Assembly: GCA_000156115.1 (NCBI GenBank) | Contig: DS995276.1 | Coordinates: forward strand, 2,365,719 to 2,429,718 | Length of the DNA stretch: 64,000 nucleotides | Direction: 5' to 3' | Source of the DNA: Rhodobacteraceae bacterium HTCC2083 | GTDB taxonomy: Bacteria; Pseudomonadota; Alphaproteobacteria; Rhodobacterales; Rhodobacteraceae | In this document: positions 55,949 through 64,000 of the stretch, in pieces | Numbering within the stretch: position 1 is the stretch's first letter | How the letters are laid out: each line of letters opens with the position of its first letter | The notes under the pieces: model-generated | The model's database searches: none | Told to the model about the DNA's origin: nothing | Seen by the model: only the letters and a program-made list of their open reading frames with translations | Position numbers and translations under genes: made by a program

Positions 55949-56698
55949 TCACAGCTTCGAGAGCATCCAGACCGTTATGCCGATCATCATCAAATTTTCG
56001 GTAAGCGACACGAACCCCAGTGGAACTTTGCTGTCACCGCCGACACAGGCGCACTTGAGTTCGCGTTTGTCTATGTAGACCGCCTTGAACACACTGATCG
56101 CGCCGATGCTTGCTACGATCAACGCTGCTGGTGCAGACAGCCAGGTCAGTACACCTGCCATCATAAGCAGCCCCGCCCCTGTTTCAACGAACGAATAAAC
56201 GTACCCGTAGCGAACCCACCGCTGCGCCAGCAGATCGTAGTTCAGGAACATCGTGGCGAACCTCTCAACGTCTTGCAGCTTTTGCAGACCCAGCAACACC
56301 ATTGATATCGAGATGAACCATTCCACTGTCCGTCCCGTGAATGCGGTACCCAACGCCACCCAAGTCACAGCGATGGCCATCAACAAAGCGACCGCGAATA
56401 AAGCAATGACAGGCTTATAGGTCGTGGCGTCTTTGGACTTGGTGACCTTTCCTAGATGTGCGCTCAGGTCATCGAAACCGCCGATGCGGGTTTCACCAAT
56501 AAACGTCTGTGGCGTCGTCTTCACATCATGCTTGGCTTTGAACACATCAACCTCGTCACGGCTGGTGAGGTGGCGATCATCCACTTGATAACCCTGACGT
56601 TCCAGCAAGTCTTTCGACTTCAATCCGTAGCGACACATGTGGTCGGTCATCACCATTCGATAGAGGGTGGCAGTTTTGGCGGCGGTATCCTTGGGCAT
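55949..56698 (-). CDS. Glutaredoxin-MauE/DoxX fusion membrane protein
   Basis: 249 aa. Residues about 10-85 are glutaredoxin-like, with a monothiol-type active site (MCRYG: second Cys replaced by Gly) and a cis-Pro in KTTPQTFIG. Residues about 95-249 form a four-helix MauE/DoxX-like membrane domain with a CAC motif near the end (LKCACVGGD). First gene of the copper operon, 66 bases after the MerR-type promoter. It probably handles thiols or Cu(I) at the membrane; this is inference. Confidence 0.82.
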   Translation of the reverse strand: MPKDTAAKTATLYRMVMTDHMCRYGLKSKDLLERQGYQVDDRHLTSRDEVDVFKAKHDVKTTPQTFIGETRIGGFDDLSAHLGKVTKSKDATTYKPVIALFAVALLMAIAVTWVALGTAFTGRTVEWFISISMVLLGLQKLQDVERFATMFLNYDLLAQRWVRYGYVYSFVETGAGLLMMAGVLTWLSAPAALIVASIGAISVFKAVYIDKRELKCACVGGDSKVPLGFVSLTENLMMIGITVWMLSKL

Positions 56699-56763
56699 GT
56701 ATCAAATCCTTATGCGGGTGCAGGCATCCATGAAAATGGCACCCTTGAAACTCATTCATCACC

Positions 56764-56794
56764 AACCTAATCTCTCCATTAACTGGAAGGTCAA
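56764..56794 (-). promoter_or_regulatory. CueR-type promoter/operator for the copper operon
   Basis: On the minus strand: -35 TTGACC (56794-56789), -10 TAGGTT (56769-56764), a spacer of exactly 19, and a dyad TCCA-N5-TGGA in it. The over-long spacer and CCTTCC..GGAG dyad are hallmarks of CueR-controlled promoters. Divergent from cueR, which starts at 56806. Confidence 0.8.
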
Positions 56795-56805
56795 GGGTGG
56801 GTTCT

Positions 56806-57189
56806 ATGAATATCTCGGCTGCATCAAAGGCTGCGGGCCTCCCCGTCAAAACCGTGCGCTACTACGCCGACATCGGACTGGTCGAAGCACCGTCGCGATC
56901 AGGAGCGGGATACCGCACCTATGACGATGTGACCGTTCGCAAGCTGGTGTTCGTCAGACGATCACGTGCGTTCGGGTTCAGTATCGAAGGATGCCGCGAA
57001 CTGCTTAGCCTCTATCAAGATCAAGACCGCACCAGTTCGGAAGTGAAACGCATTGCGTCCCAGCGGTTGGAAGAGATTGAAGAGAAGCAACGCGAGCTTC
57101 AGTCCCTGCATGATGAGTTGGCGCATTTGGTGACATCTTGCCGTGGCGACCACATGCCCGACTGTCCGATCATCGACTACCTTGGATGA
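56806..57189 (+). CDS. cueR: CueR-type MerR copper-responsive regulator
   Basis: 127 aa. MerR HTH (MNISAASKAAGLPVKTVRYYADIGLVEAPSR), a long coiled coil, and a C-terminal metal-loop with two Cys (SCRGDHMPDCPII) as in CueR, which bind Cu(I). It activates the operon on the other strand by distorting the 19-bp spacer. ATG 56806. Confidence 0.9.
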   Translation: MNISAASKAAGLPVKTVRYYADIGLVEAPSRSGAGYRTYDDVTVRKLVFVRRSRAFGFSIEGCRELLSLYQDQDRTSSEVKRIASQRLEEIEEKQRELQSLHDELAHLVTSCRGDHMPDCPIIDYLG

Positions 57190-57327
57190 AGTCCAAATTT
57201 CTGCATAGCCGACATTCGCTGCGCTACAGAAAAACGGGAGTCAGGGCTCTGAACAGCCGTTAGATCGGTCGCAGCATCTTCGCAGCAGGGGCGTACCGTC
57301 ACCGACAAGGACGGCCCTTAGCTGCCG

Positions 57328-58575
57328 TTGGCCGGTCGTCGCGCATGCTGCGGTGCGAGTGGTAGTTCCACCACATTTGCCGACAAGACGCCTGGAACGG
57401 GCCTCGTAATCGACTTCGATTCACTCGACAATAGCTTCAATGTTCAAATCAATGGCGTAAACCTATTTGTTGGTGGGCCTGCTGGGGCACCAAATGAATT
57501 GGAATTTCAGGCAGACGCGACCTCTGGCCAGACAGTCCGATTTTCTGATGGTGATCAATATGCGATTAATACACAAGAAATCTGGCAACTTGGAAATACG
57601 AACGGCGAACCCGTAGTTCGCCTAGAGATAAATCCTGACGGAACGATCTCCTTGTTTGGCGTAAAGGTTGCGAATGGGCCGCTGGAACCTCTAGAGCTTT
57701 TCAATGGATTGTCTGTAAATACGGCTGCGATCGATACTGCTTGGAATAACAGCGGTTCCAACACCATTGTTGTTGATCAAGTCCTTACAGGACCCACAAA
57801 CGCAGCTGGCAACATTGAGGATGTGCCATGTTTTGAATCAGGAACGCTCATTGAGACTTTGCAGGGACCTGTGCGGATAGAAAATCTAAAGGTATCAGAT
57901 TTGGTTCTCAGCTATGACAACGGTTACAAACCTATTCGTTGGATTGGATCGTGTAGCATAAGTGGAGCCCAAATTCAGGCCAACCCCAACATAAGACCTA
58001 TTCTGATACGTGCAGATGCATTAGGAATGGGATACCCCAAGCTGGATCTGATTGTATCACCACAACATCGCATTCTTTTGTCTTCACCAATTGCTAAGCG
58101 CATTTTTGGTTGCAACGATGTATTCGTTCCCGCGAAAAAGCTTCTTCCACTACGTGGCGTTGAGATAGTTGAGTGCACTCCAGATGGTATTGAATATTGG
58201 CACATGCTTTTTGATAATCACGAGGTTGTTTGGTCTAACGGGGCGCCAACCGAAAGCCTATATACTGGACCAGAAGCGTTGAAATCGATCTCTTCGGAGG
58301 CGCTCGAGAAGATACGAACGTTGTTTCCAGAGATTTGCGATCCAGACTTCGCGCCTATTTCTGCCCGCTACATTCCGGAAAAAGGCCGACTGATCAAGCA
58401 GCTGGTTCAGCGCCATCAGAAGAATAACAAGCCTATCTATTGCTATATTGTACGCTCGACCTTGCTTTCAAAGGGACACAATAATACCGCTACTTTTGCG
58501 CCTCTACTAGCCAAGAAACGAACCCACAATATCGTGCTGTTTGTGTTGGGCAAGTTCTGGGCCTGCTTGCGATAG
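57328..58575 (+). pseudogene. Hint-domain protein, 5'-truncated
   Basis: The open frame has 415 codons but its first 15-20 codons are degenerate intergenic sequence with only a TTG to begin. The protein portion starts around TGLVIDFDSLDNSF. The Hint domain is clear (PCFESGTLIETLQGPVRIENLKVSDLVLSYDNGY, later DLIVSPQHRILLSS). Full-length roseobacter Hint proteins carry an N-terminal domain that is missing here. Either a truncated pseudogene or a rescued fragment; the former is favoured. Confidence 0.65.
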
Positions 58576-58702
58576 CAGACATCTTTGCACCTTGCAGCAT
58601 CCGATAATCTGGGCTCGAAGCATGCGTAATTGGGCTACCCTCTATTCTGAGGTCGAGCTCCCGATAGGATCACAGGATATCTGTGAACAAGGGAGATAGA
58701 AG

Positions 58703-59737
58703 ATGGAATATTTTGCCGGAATAGACGTATCGCTGCGATCCTGTGCGCTTTGCATTGTTGATGGCAAGGGAAACGTGCTGCTTGAACGAGAGCTGCCTTG
58801 TGAGGTCAGCGACATCGCTGAATGCCTTCGCGCATTTCCCTATCCGATTGAACGGGTTGGTTTTGAGGCTGGTACGATGAGTCAGCATCTGTTCTTTGGC
58901 CTGACCAAAGTAGGGTTTGACGTCGTTTGTATGGAGGCGCGTCAGGTCAATGCCGCGCTTTCAGCAATGCGCAACAAGACAGACAAGAATGACGCACGCG
59001 GCATTGCTCAAGTCCTACGCACCGGCTGGTTCAGCCCTGTTCACATGAAGAGCCGCGAAGCGCATGGCGTCCGTGCCTTGCTGAGCACCCGCAAAGCGCT
59101 TCTGAAGAAGACGATGGATCTTGCCAATGAGGTTCGTGGGCTGTTGAAGGTTTTTGGTATTCGCCTCCCAATGACCGTGAAGCACGGCAGCTTCGACGGT
59201 GTCGTGCGACCGTTGATCGAGATGGACGAGGTTTTGGTCCATGCTTTGGTGCCGCTGTTGGATGCACGCGTCGCCCTGTACGAACACTTTTTGGAGCTAG
59301 ATCGCAGGGTCAAACGCGCCGCCAGCCAAGATGAGGTTTGCATGCGGATGATGACGGTGCCAGGCGTCGGACCAATTGCATCTCTCACCTTCAAAGCGGC
59401 TGTCGATGATCCGACGCGCTTCAAACGGTCACGGACTGTTGGTGCGCATTTTGGTCTGACACCGCGACGCTACCAGTCTGGTGAACATGACAATCCTGGC
59501 CGCATATCGAAAGCTGGGGATCGAGATGTACGCGCAACTTTGTACGCTGCAGCCAACGCTTTGCTTATGCGTACGATGGCGGGGTCCCAGATCAAGTCAT
59601 GGGGCATGCGTCTGGTGCGCACCAAAGGGCGTCGTCGCGCTGTTGTTGCCGTCGCCCGCAAACTCGCCGTCTTGCTCCACAGGATGTGGACGGATGGCAC
59701 CGAATTCCGTCAGGAGAACGTAGGAGGCATGGCATGA
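58703..59737 (+). CDS. IS110 family transposase
   Basis: 344 aa. N-terminal RuvC-like DEDD domain (FAGIDVSLRSCALCIVD, later NKTDKNDARGIAQVL) and C-terminal Tnp_IS116/110 domain with the catalytic Ser region (VPGVGPIASLTF..HFGLTPRRYQSGEHDNPGRISKAGDRDVRATLYAAA). Ribosome site GGGAGA. The gene is intact, so mobility is plausible. Confidence 0.93.
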   Translation: MEYFAGIDVSLRSCALCIVDGKGNVLLERELPCEVSDIAECLRAFPYPIERVGFEAGTMSQHLFFGLTKVGFDVVCMEARQVNAALSAMRNKTDKNDARGIAQVLRTGWFSPVHMKSREAHGVRALLSTRKALLKKTMDLANEVRGLLKVFGIRLPMTVKHGSFDGVVRPLIEMDEVLVHALVPLLDARVALYEHFLELDRRVKRAASQDEVCMRMMTVPGVGPIASLTFKAAVDDPTRFKRSRTVGAHFGLTPRRYQSGEHDNPGRISKAGDRDVRATLYAAANALLMRTMAGSQIKSWGMRLVRTKGRRRAVVAVARKLAVLLHRMWTDGTEFRQENVGGMA

Positions 59738-60384
59738 TCTGAACAGCCGGGCCCCAATCCTGACGGGGTCGTCCCTCACCGGACGAGGTTCGTGGAAGAA
59801 GCCGAAAATGTCTGCTGCGCATCTTGAAGCGCGTCTCAAAGCAAGGCTCTCCGCGTCCGATCCGACATATGCGTGCAGCGGTGCCAACACGGCATCAACC
59901 AGACTGCGAAGAGAAGCGTGACCCGGATGAGTGACAATGACCCGAAAGAAAGAAGGAAAATGAGCTTGACCCAAACACCCAATTAGAGAAGGAGACTTTC
60001 ATCCCGCCAAACAAACAGGCCCCGCAGGATCGCACCAATGCGGCCTTTCTCAATTTCTAAAGCGTTAAAGCTTAGTCGCCAGACTTCGGAGACGCGCCGC
60101 TATGAGAAGAACCGTACTGCTTAGCTGCTTTCTTCTAGTCTGCGATTAGCTCACTTATGTCCGCTCTGCGGAAAAAACCGCTAACCGATTTCTTGTCTTA
60201 GCTGATGCAGCATTCCCTCGCACGTGCGTAAATGATTTTTCAGCAGTGCAGCGGATTTCTCCAAACCAGCCTTTCAAGTGGAACATTGAAAGTGACCTGC
60301 TCCCCGTGGCCCCCTCATTCATAACGAGTTTGTGCAATGCTACCCAAAGTGTCCCCATTCAGGGCTAGATTTTCCGCACTTTAA
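59738..60384. other. Noncoding stretch after IS110
   Basis: 647 bases. The left third is the structured region of the IS110 element. The rest (about 60,000-60,384) is degenerate; a 67-codon minus-strand frame at 60155-60358 contains FHLKGWFGEIRCTAEKSF but no ribosome site, and is not called a gene. Confidence 0.5.
59745..59990 (+). ncRNA. Candidate IS110 element noncoding (guide/bridge-type) RNA region
   Basis: After the transposase stop, two tight hairpins stand back to back: CCCC (59752-59755)/GGGG (59765-59768) and TCGTCC (59769-59774)/GGACGA (59781-59786, 6-base loop), followed by about 200 untranslated bases. IS110-family elements carry such structured RNAs in their noncoding ends to direct target choice. 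The RNA itself is inference. Confidence 0.35.
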
Positions 60385-60474
60385 TCACGCAGACGGGCTG
60401 GATACGTCTGGCAAATTCATCAGCGATGGCGGGACTTTGTTCCCGATTGCGCTGTGCGGTCGTTCTTCGTTGTA
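60385..60474 (-). pseudogene. IS3 family transposase OrfB, C-terminal fragment
   Basis: Only the last 29 or so codons survive, including DYNEERPHSAIGNKVPPSL, the hallmark end of IS3 OrfB. The DDE core is gone. Confidence 0.75.
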
Positions 60475-60632
60475 GTCTCTACCACTGCCCGGAACGCGAT
60501 TGCTTGCATCGCTGAGAGGGGCGATTTGTACCGATAAGTGCGAGGGTCGAACCGGATCAGCGAACATGCCCCCCCAGATCGATACGCGCCAAACAGTTCT
60601 TATCCTATTAACCAGCGTTCGTCATCGAGAGG

Positions 60633-60737
60633 TCAATGGATACCAGCTTTACGGCAGATCTCGGCAACCGTTGTGCCTTCTTCACCCTGCTTGATAATGA
60701 ACGCCTTCTGCGCGTCCGTGAACTTCGATGCTTTCAT
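60633..60737 (-). pseudogene. IS3 family transposase OrfA, N-terminal fragment
   Basis: 34 codons from ATG 60737: MKASKFTDAQKAFIIKQGEE, then GTTVAEICRKAGI, then a stop. Matches IS3/IS407-type OrfA; the remainder, and most of OrfB, has been deleted between 60475 and 60632. Confidence 0.75.
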
Positions 60738-60936
60738 GCGTTTCCGCTCCTCTCCCAGCCCAGGAAAATCTAGCGGTAAACTCTAACCAAAAACGAGGAC
60801 GTTTTTAGGGATCACAGCATACAAATGGAAAACCATCGACTAAGCATGCGACTTGGCTTCTTTTGATGCGAAATTTGCATTGGGAAAAAAGCCGTAGCAC
60901 AGGTATTTTAAAGATGAGTTTATCAGGAGTTTTATC

Positions 60937-61950
60937 ATGCATCTTGCCCGTTTCCCACGCGTCCATCTCGCTCACCTTTCAACGCCATTGGAGCCTATGG
61001 AGCGGCTTTCAAAAGAGCTGGGTGTTGAACTTTGGATCAAGCGTGACGATTGCACAGGCATGTCGACAGGTGGCAACAAAACGCGCAAGTTGGAATTCTT
61101 GATGGCAGAAGCCATTGAGGAAGGTGCCGACATGGTCATGACACAAGGCGCGACGCAGACGAACCATGGTCGCCAAACTGCTGCATTTGCTGCCAAATTG
61201 GGGCTGAAGTGTCATATCTTATTAGAAGATCGCACAGGCTATCAGGACGGCAACTACAACACGAACGGCAACGTTTTGCTGGACCACCTTCATGGTGCCA
61301 CGACGGAGAAATTTGCAGCGGGGCATGACATGCCGGGCGAGATGGAAAAGGCTGCGGAAAAGATGCGCGCTAAGGGTCACAAGGTCTATGTGATCCCAGG
61401 TGGTGGGTCCAATCCGACGGGTGCGCTTGGCTATGTAAATGCTGCGTTTGAGCTGGTCTCACAGGCCAACGACCGCGGTATGAAGATAGATCGTTTGGTG
61501 CACGCCACGGGCTCATCGGGGACACAGGCGGGACTTGTGACGGGCATGTGCGCGATGAATTCGCAAATCCCTGTCTTGGGAATAGGCACGCGTGCACCGC
61601 AGCCTAAACAAGAGCAAATGGTGTTTGATCTGGCGTGTAAAACTGCAGAAAAATTAGGCTGCGCGGGAATTGTTAAGCGCGAAGACGTAATGGCGAATAC
61701 TGACTATGTCGGTGAGGGTTACGGCATCCCAACCGAAAGCGGAATCGAAGCAATTCGTATGTTCGCAGAGCTTGAAGGTATCCTGCTTGACCCGTGCTAT
61801 TCAGCCAAAGGTGCTGCGGGCCTGATTGATCTCGCGCGCAAACGCGAATTCAACGGTGAACGTGTGGTGTTCTTGCACACGGGCGGCGCGGCGGCACTAG
61901 GTGGATATGACTTCGCGTTTGAACATGCAGAGCGTTGGGTTAATCTCTAG
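60937..61950 (+). CDS. D-cysteine desulfhydrase / L-cysteate sulfo-lyase (CuyA-type)
   Basis: 337 aa fold-type II PLP enzyme of the ACC-deaminase/D-cysteine desulfhydrase family. The PLP Lys is in [13 protein letters not shown], the carboxylate loop in [14 protein letters not shown], the phosphate loop in [10 protein letters not shown]. Length and N-terminus ([21 protein letters not shown]) resemble L-cysteate sulfo-lyase CuyA of roseobacters as much as DcyD. It releases pyruvate, ammonia and sulfide or sulfite. Convergent with a LysR gene; the ABC binding protein beyond may supply the substrate (inference). Confidence 0.82.
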   Translation: MHLARFPRVHLAHLSTPLEPMERLSKELGVELWIKRDDCTGMSTGGNKTRKLEFLMAEAIEEGADMVMTQGATQTNHGRQTAAFAAKLGLKCHILLEDRTGYQDGNYNTNGNVLLDHLHGATTEKFAAGHDMPGEMEKAAEKMRAKGHKVYVIPGGGSNPTGALGYVNAAFELVSQANDRGMKIDRLVHATGSSGTQAGLVTGMCAMNSQIPVLGIGTRAPQPKQEQMVFDLACKTAEKLGCAGIVKREDVMANTDYVGEGYGIPTESGIEAIRMFAELEGILLDPCYSAKGAAGLIDLARKREFNGERVVFLHTGGAAALGGYDFAFEHAERWVNL

Positions 61951-61965
61951 TCTAAAAGCTTCACT

Positions 61966-62850
61966 CTAAAGCGAATCCCACAATGCCAGGGGTTGGCGTG
62001 CAAGCGTTTCGGGATTGGCGAGCGCGGCGATGGTTAGTCGCGCGGACCAGCTTTCGTCCCCGATAGGAACAAGATCCTCAGAGGCAAGCTCGGCTGCAAT
62101 GGCTGTCTCTGGCATCCATGCGAAACCACTCCCGTTCAGAAGTCTGCGCTTGATAGTTTCGACCAGCCCATCAACGTATATCGTTTCAACATTCATCTGC
62201 TTGGGACCCACGACGCTATCGACGACCATTCCTAGAAAAGACGATTGTTCATAGGCCAAGTAGGGAATCGGCGGTCCGCTTTTGTCGTTAAGGTTCCATT
62301 TGAACTGCTTCGCCTGCTCTGACGCAGCAACAGGGATCAGCCGTTCGCTGCGTAAATCTTTGCGTGCGAAGGCATCGTCATCGATGCGTGGAGACACAGA
62401 TGGATGGTAGTAGCACAACATTATGTCCACCGCGCCTTCGATCAAAAGCTCGCAACATGAACTTAACGAATCGGAGATAACCCGCGTACGCAAATCGGGA
62501 ATATCAATCTGCAATTCCTCTATTCGGTCGGCGAGATAATTAACAGAAATAGTGTGCAGCACAGAAAATCGCACAAAGCGACTGTCGCCCATGTCGGTGT
62601 CACGGATCGCTTGGCGTGTCTCCGCTAGCTGCGAAATTGCGCCCATAGCAACCGGTAAAAACTGTCGTCCTGCTTCGGTGATCTGGATCGGATAAGTCGC
62701 GCGATTGACCAATGGTAGCCCAACCCAGCTTTCCAAGGCTTTGATTCTGCGACTGAACGCGGATTGGGTGATATTGCGTTCATTCGCGGCGCGCGTGAAG
62801 TTTAACGTTCTCGAAAGGCATTCGAAATCACGTAGCCAATTCAAATCCAT
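61966..62850 (-). CDS. LysR family transcriptional regulator
   Basis: 294 aa. N-terminal HTH (LNWLRDFECLSRTLNFTRAANERNITQSAFSRRIKALESWVGLPLVNR) and a LysR substrate domain. It begins 214 bases from the start of the ABC binding protein, on the opposite strand, so it likely controls that gene and perhaps the lyase. Normal length. Confidence 0.9.
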   Translation of the reverse strand: MDLNWLRDFECLSRTLNFTRAANERNITQSAFSRRIKALESWVGLPLVNRATYPIQITEAGRQFLPVAMGAISQLAETRQAIRDTDMGDSRFVRFSVLHTISVNYLADRIEELQIDIPDLRTRVISDSLSSCCELLIEGAVDIMLCYYHPSVSPRIDDDAFARKDLRSERLIPVAASEQAKQFKWNLNDKSGPPIPYLAYEQSSFLGMVVDSVVGPKQMNVETIYVDGLVETIKRRLLNGSGFAWMPETAIAAELASEDLVPIGDESWSARLTIAALANPETLARQPLALWDSL

Positions 62851-63064
62851 CGGGGAATCACCTCTCGAAAACTCGAATACTTTTTAGCACTGCTGACAGA
62901 CTATGCAATTTGCGAATAGTTTGATGATATGTTTGAATTTGCGTGAAAAGAATTTCTCACACTAGAGTTGAGGCGCAAACGTGCAGTGAAACGAACCGCG
63001 CGTCTGAACGGATAAGAAATAATTACGACGCCAAAATCGGCGCGACCCAACAGAGGAGATTACC

Positions 63065-64000
63065 ATGAACACGAAATTGAAAACACATGTCTTGGCGGCT
63101 GCAGTCAGCGTTATTGCTATGCCTGCATTTGCCGCGGAAGAAGTTAAGATTGGACTGCCATCTTGGACAGGCGCGCAAGCGATTGGACACCTATTGGGCG
63201 AGATCGTCACATCCCGTATCGGCGGCACGGTTGAATACGTGCCAGGTAACAACGCGACGATCTTCCAAGCGATGGATCAAGGCAAAGGCGATATCGATGT
63301 GCATCCTGATGTTTGGTTGCCTAACCAGCAGAGCTTTACCAAGAAATACGTAGATGGCACTGGTTCTGTAACTTTGTCTTCCAACCCTTACGAGGGCAAT
63401 CAAGGTTTCTGCGTCAGCAAAGATTTTGGCATGGCCAACAACATTACGGATATCGCTGATCTTGGTCGTCCTGACGTCGCTGCCCTTATGGACAGCGATG
63501 GCAACGGCAAAGGCGAGATGTGGATCGGTGCACCCGGCTGGGCTTCTGCTAACGTCAACGAGGTTAAGACGCGTGACTATGGTCTTCTTGACTTCATCGA
63601 GCCTATTCGCGCTGAAGAAAGCGTAAAGACTGCGCGTATCAAAGACAGTATCGCAAAGGGCGAAGGCTATGCGTTCTATTGCTACAAGCCGCATGCTGTC
63701 TGGTTCATGTTCGATGTAGAAATGCTGAGCGAGCCAACATTTGACGAAGCGAAATACACAATGGTTCAGCCATCTGATGATGCGGACTGGTATGAGAAGT
63801 CATCCGTCGCCACTAAAGACGCGTTGAAGAACGTACAAATTGCATGGTCCAATTCACTTGAAGGCCGTTCGCCTGCGATCACGGAATTCTTTAACAATTT
63901 CGCTGTGACTGCGGATGATGTCAGTGGCCTCGCGTTTGAGATTTCTGCCAATGGTATGGATCCAGCGGATGCTGCAAAAGCGTGGATCGAAGCAAACTCT
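63065..64000 (+). CDS. Glycine betaine/OpuAC-type ABC substrate-binding protein (3' end beyond window)
   Basis: 312 codons to the window edge without a stop. Signal peptide MNTKLKTHVLAAAVSVIAMPAFA, mature EEVKIGLPSWTGAQAIGHLLGEIVTS, and an OpuAC-like fold (IDVHPDVWLPNQQSF, GEGYAFYCYKPHAVWFMF with the aromatic box residues). Ribosome site GAGGAGATTACC. It binds a quaternary amine, proline-type or sulfonated solute; the identity is unknown. ATPase and permease genes should follow outside. Confidence 0.86.
   Translation, partial: MNTKLKTHVLAAAVSVIAMPAFAAEEVKIGLPSWTGAQAIGHLLGEIVTSRIGGTVEYVPGNNATIFQAMDQGKGDIDVHPDVWLPNQQSFTKKYVDGTGSVTLSSNPYEGNQGFCVSKDFGMANNITDIADLGRPDVAALMDSDGNGKGEMWIGAPGWASANVNEVKTRDYGLLDFIEPIRAEESVKTARIKDSIAKGEGYAFYCYKPHAVWFMFDVEMLSEPTFDEAKYTMVQPSDDADWYEKSSVATKDALKNVQIAWSNSLEGRSPAITEFFNNFAVTADDVSGLAFEISANGMDPADAAKAWIEANS

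Noticed and set aside
60155-60358. Small minus-strand frame with FHLKGWFGEIRCTAEKSF
   Set aside because: No ribosome site and no domain signs, in degenerate intergenic DNA; not a supportable gene.
35881-60900. A copy of the tRNA-Leu 3' end as attachment site at the far side of the island
   Set aside because: No second copy of the T-arm/CCA sequence was seen at the expected right boundary, so no att pair is claimed.

Overview
The window looks like chromosomal DNA from an alphaproteobacterium of the Rhodobacteraceae, probably the marine roseobacter group. The signs are a SAM-II riboswitch before metZ, a gly operon with a DUF6446-type gene between glyQ and glyS, a DUF2244 gene beside ctaD, an FnrL-type box, D-cysteine desulfhydrase/CuyA-type lyase, an aromatic-acid hydroxylase cluster, and insertion sequences of types common in that group. 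This is inferred from gene content; no 16S gene is present.

Positions 1-35,880 are compact core genome. In order: riboswitch-metZ; a 2OG-Fe(II) oxygenase; folE2; a DUF1127 gene; trkH with an AruI-like ThDP enzyme; a peptidoglycan-binding pseudo-protease; glyQ-DUF6446-glyS-PPDK-like; a cell-wall hydrolase; folB-folP-glmM; a DMT transporter; ilvC divergent from two overlapping Lrp genes; a GGDEF relic; a class V aminotransferase; a UbiH-type hydroxylase; a HAD nucleotidase and a GntR regulator sharing an FNR-type box; a MshEN glycosyltransferase with a CtrA-type box; carA; yqeY; a second glycosyltransferase-like gene; DUF2244-ctaD; lipB; a membrane LytTR protein; a DUF2306 protein; and tRNA-Leu(GAG).

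Positions 35,882-60,900 are accessory. The stretch after the tRNA is gene-poor. It is followed by a phospholipase D/cardiolipin synthase-like gene, an IS91-type element with its own tyrosine recombinase, a histidine kinase/receiver pair, an integrase remnant joined to a truncated TRAP binding-protein gene, an IclR-controlled aromatic ring-cleavage operon, a frameshifted IS1182-type element with visible inverted repeats, a copper-handling cluster (CueR, Grx-MauE fusion, two cytochromes c, CopC, CopD, multicopper oxidase, His-rich periplasmic protein, Crp/Fnr regulator), a 5'-truncated Hint gene, an IS110 element with a structured 3' region, and IS3 debris.

From 60,937 to the end lie a D-cysteine desulfhydrase/L-cysteate lyase-type gene, a LysR regulator and the start of a betaine/OpuAC-type ABC binding protein that runs off the window.

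The strongest less-obvious signals are four. Two near-identical 15-bp dyads sit about 75 bp before both the ring-cleavage operon and the broken TRAP gene, suggesting one IclR regulon. A MerR-type promoter with a 19-bp spacer drives the copper operon. The periplasmic pseudo-protease appears to have lost all three triad residues. A membrane glycosyltransferase carries tandem c-di-GMP-binding-type motifs under a CtrA-like box.
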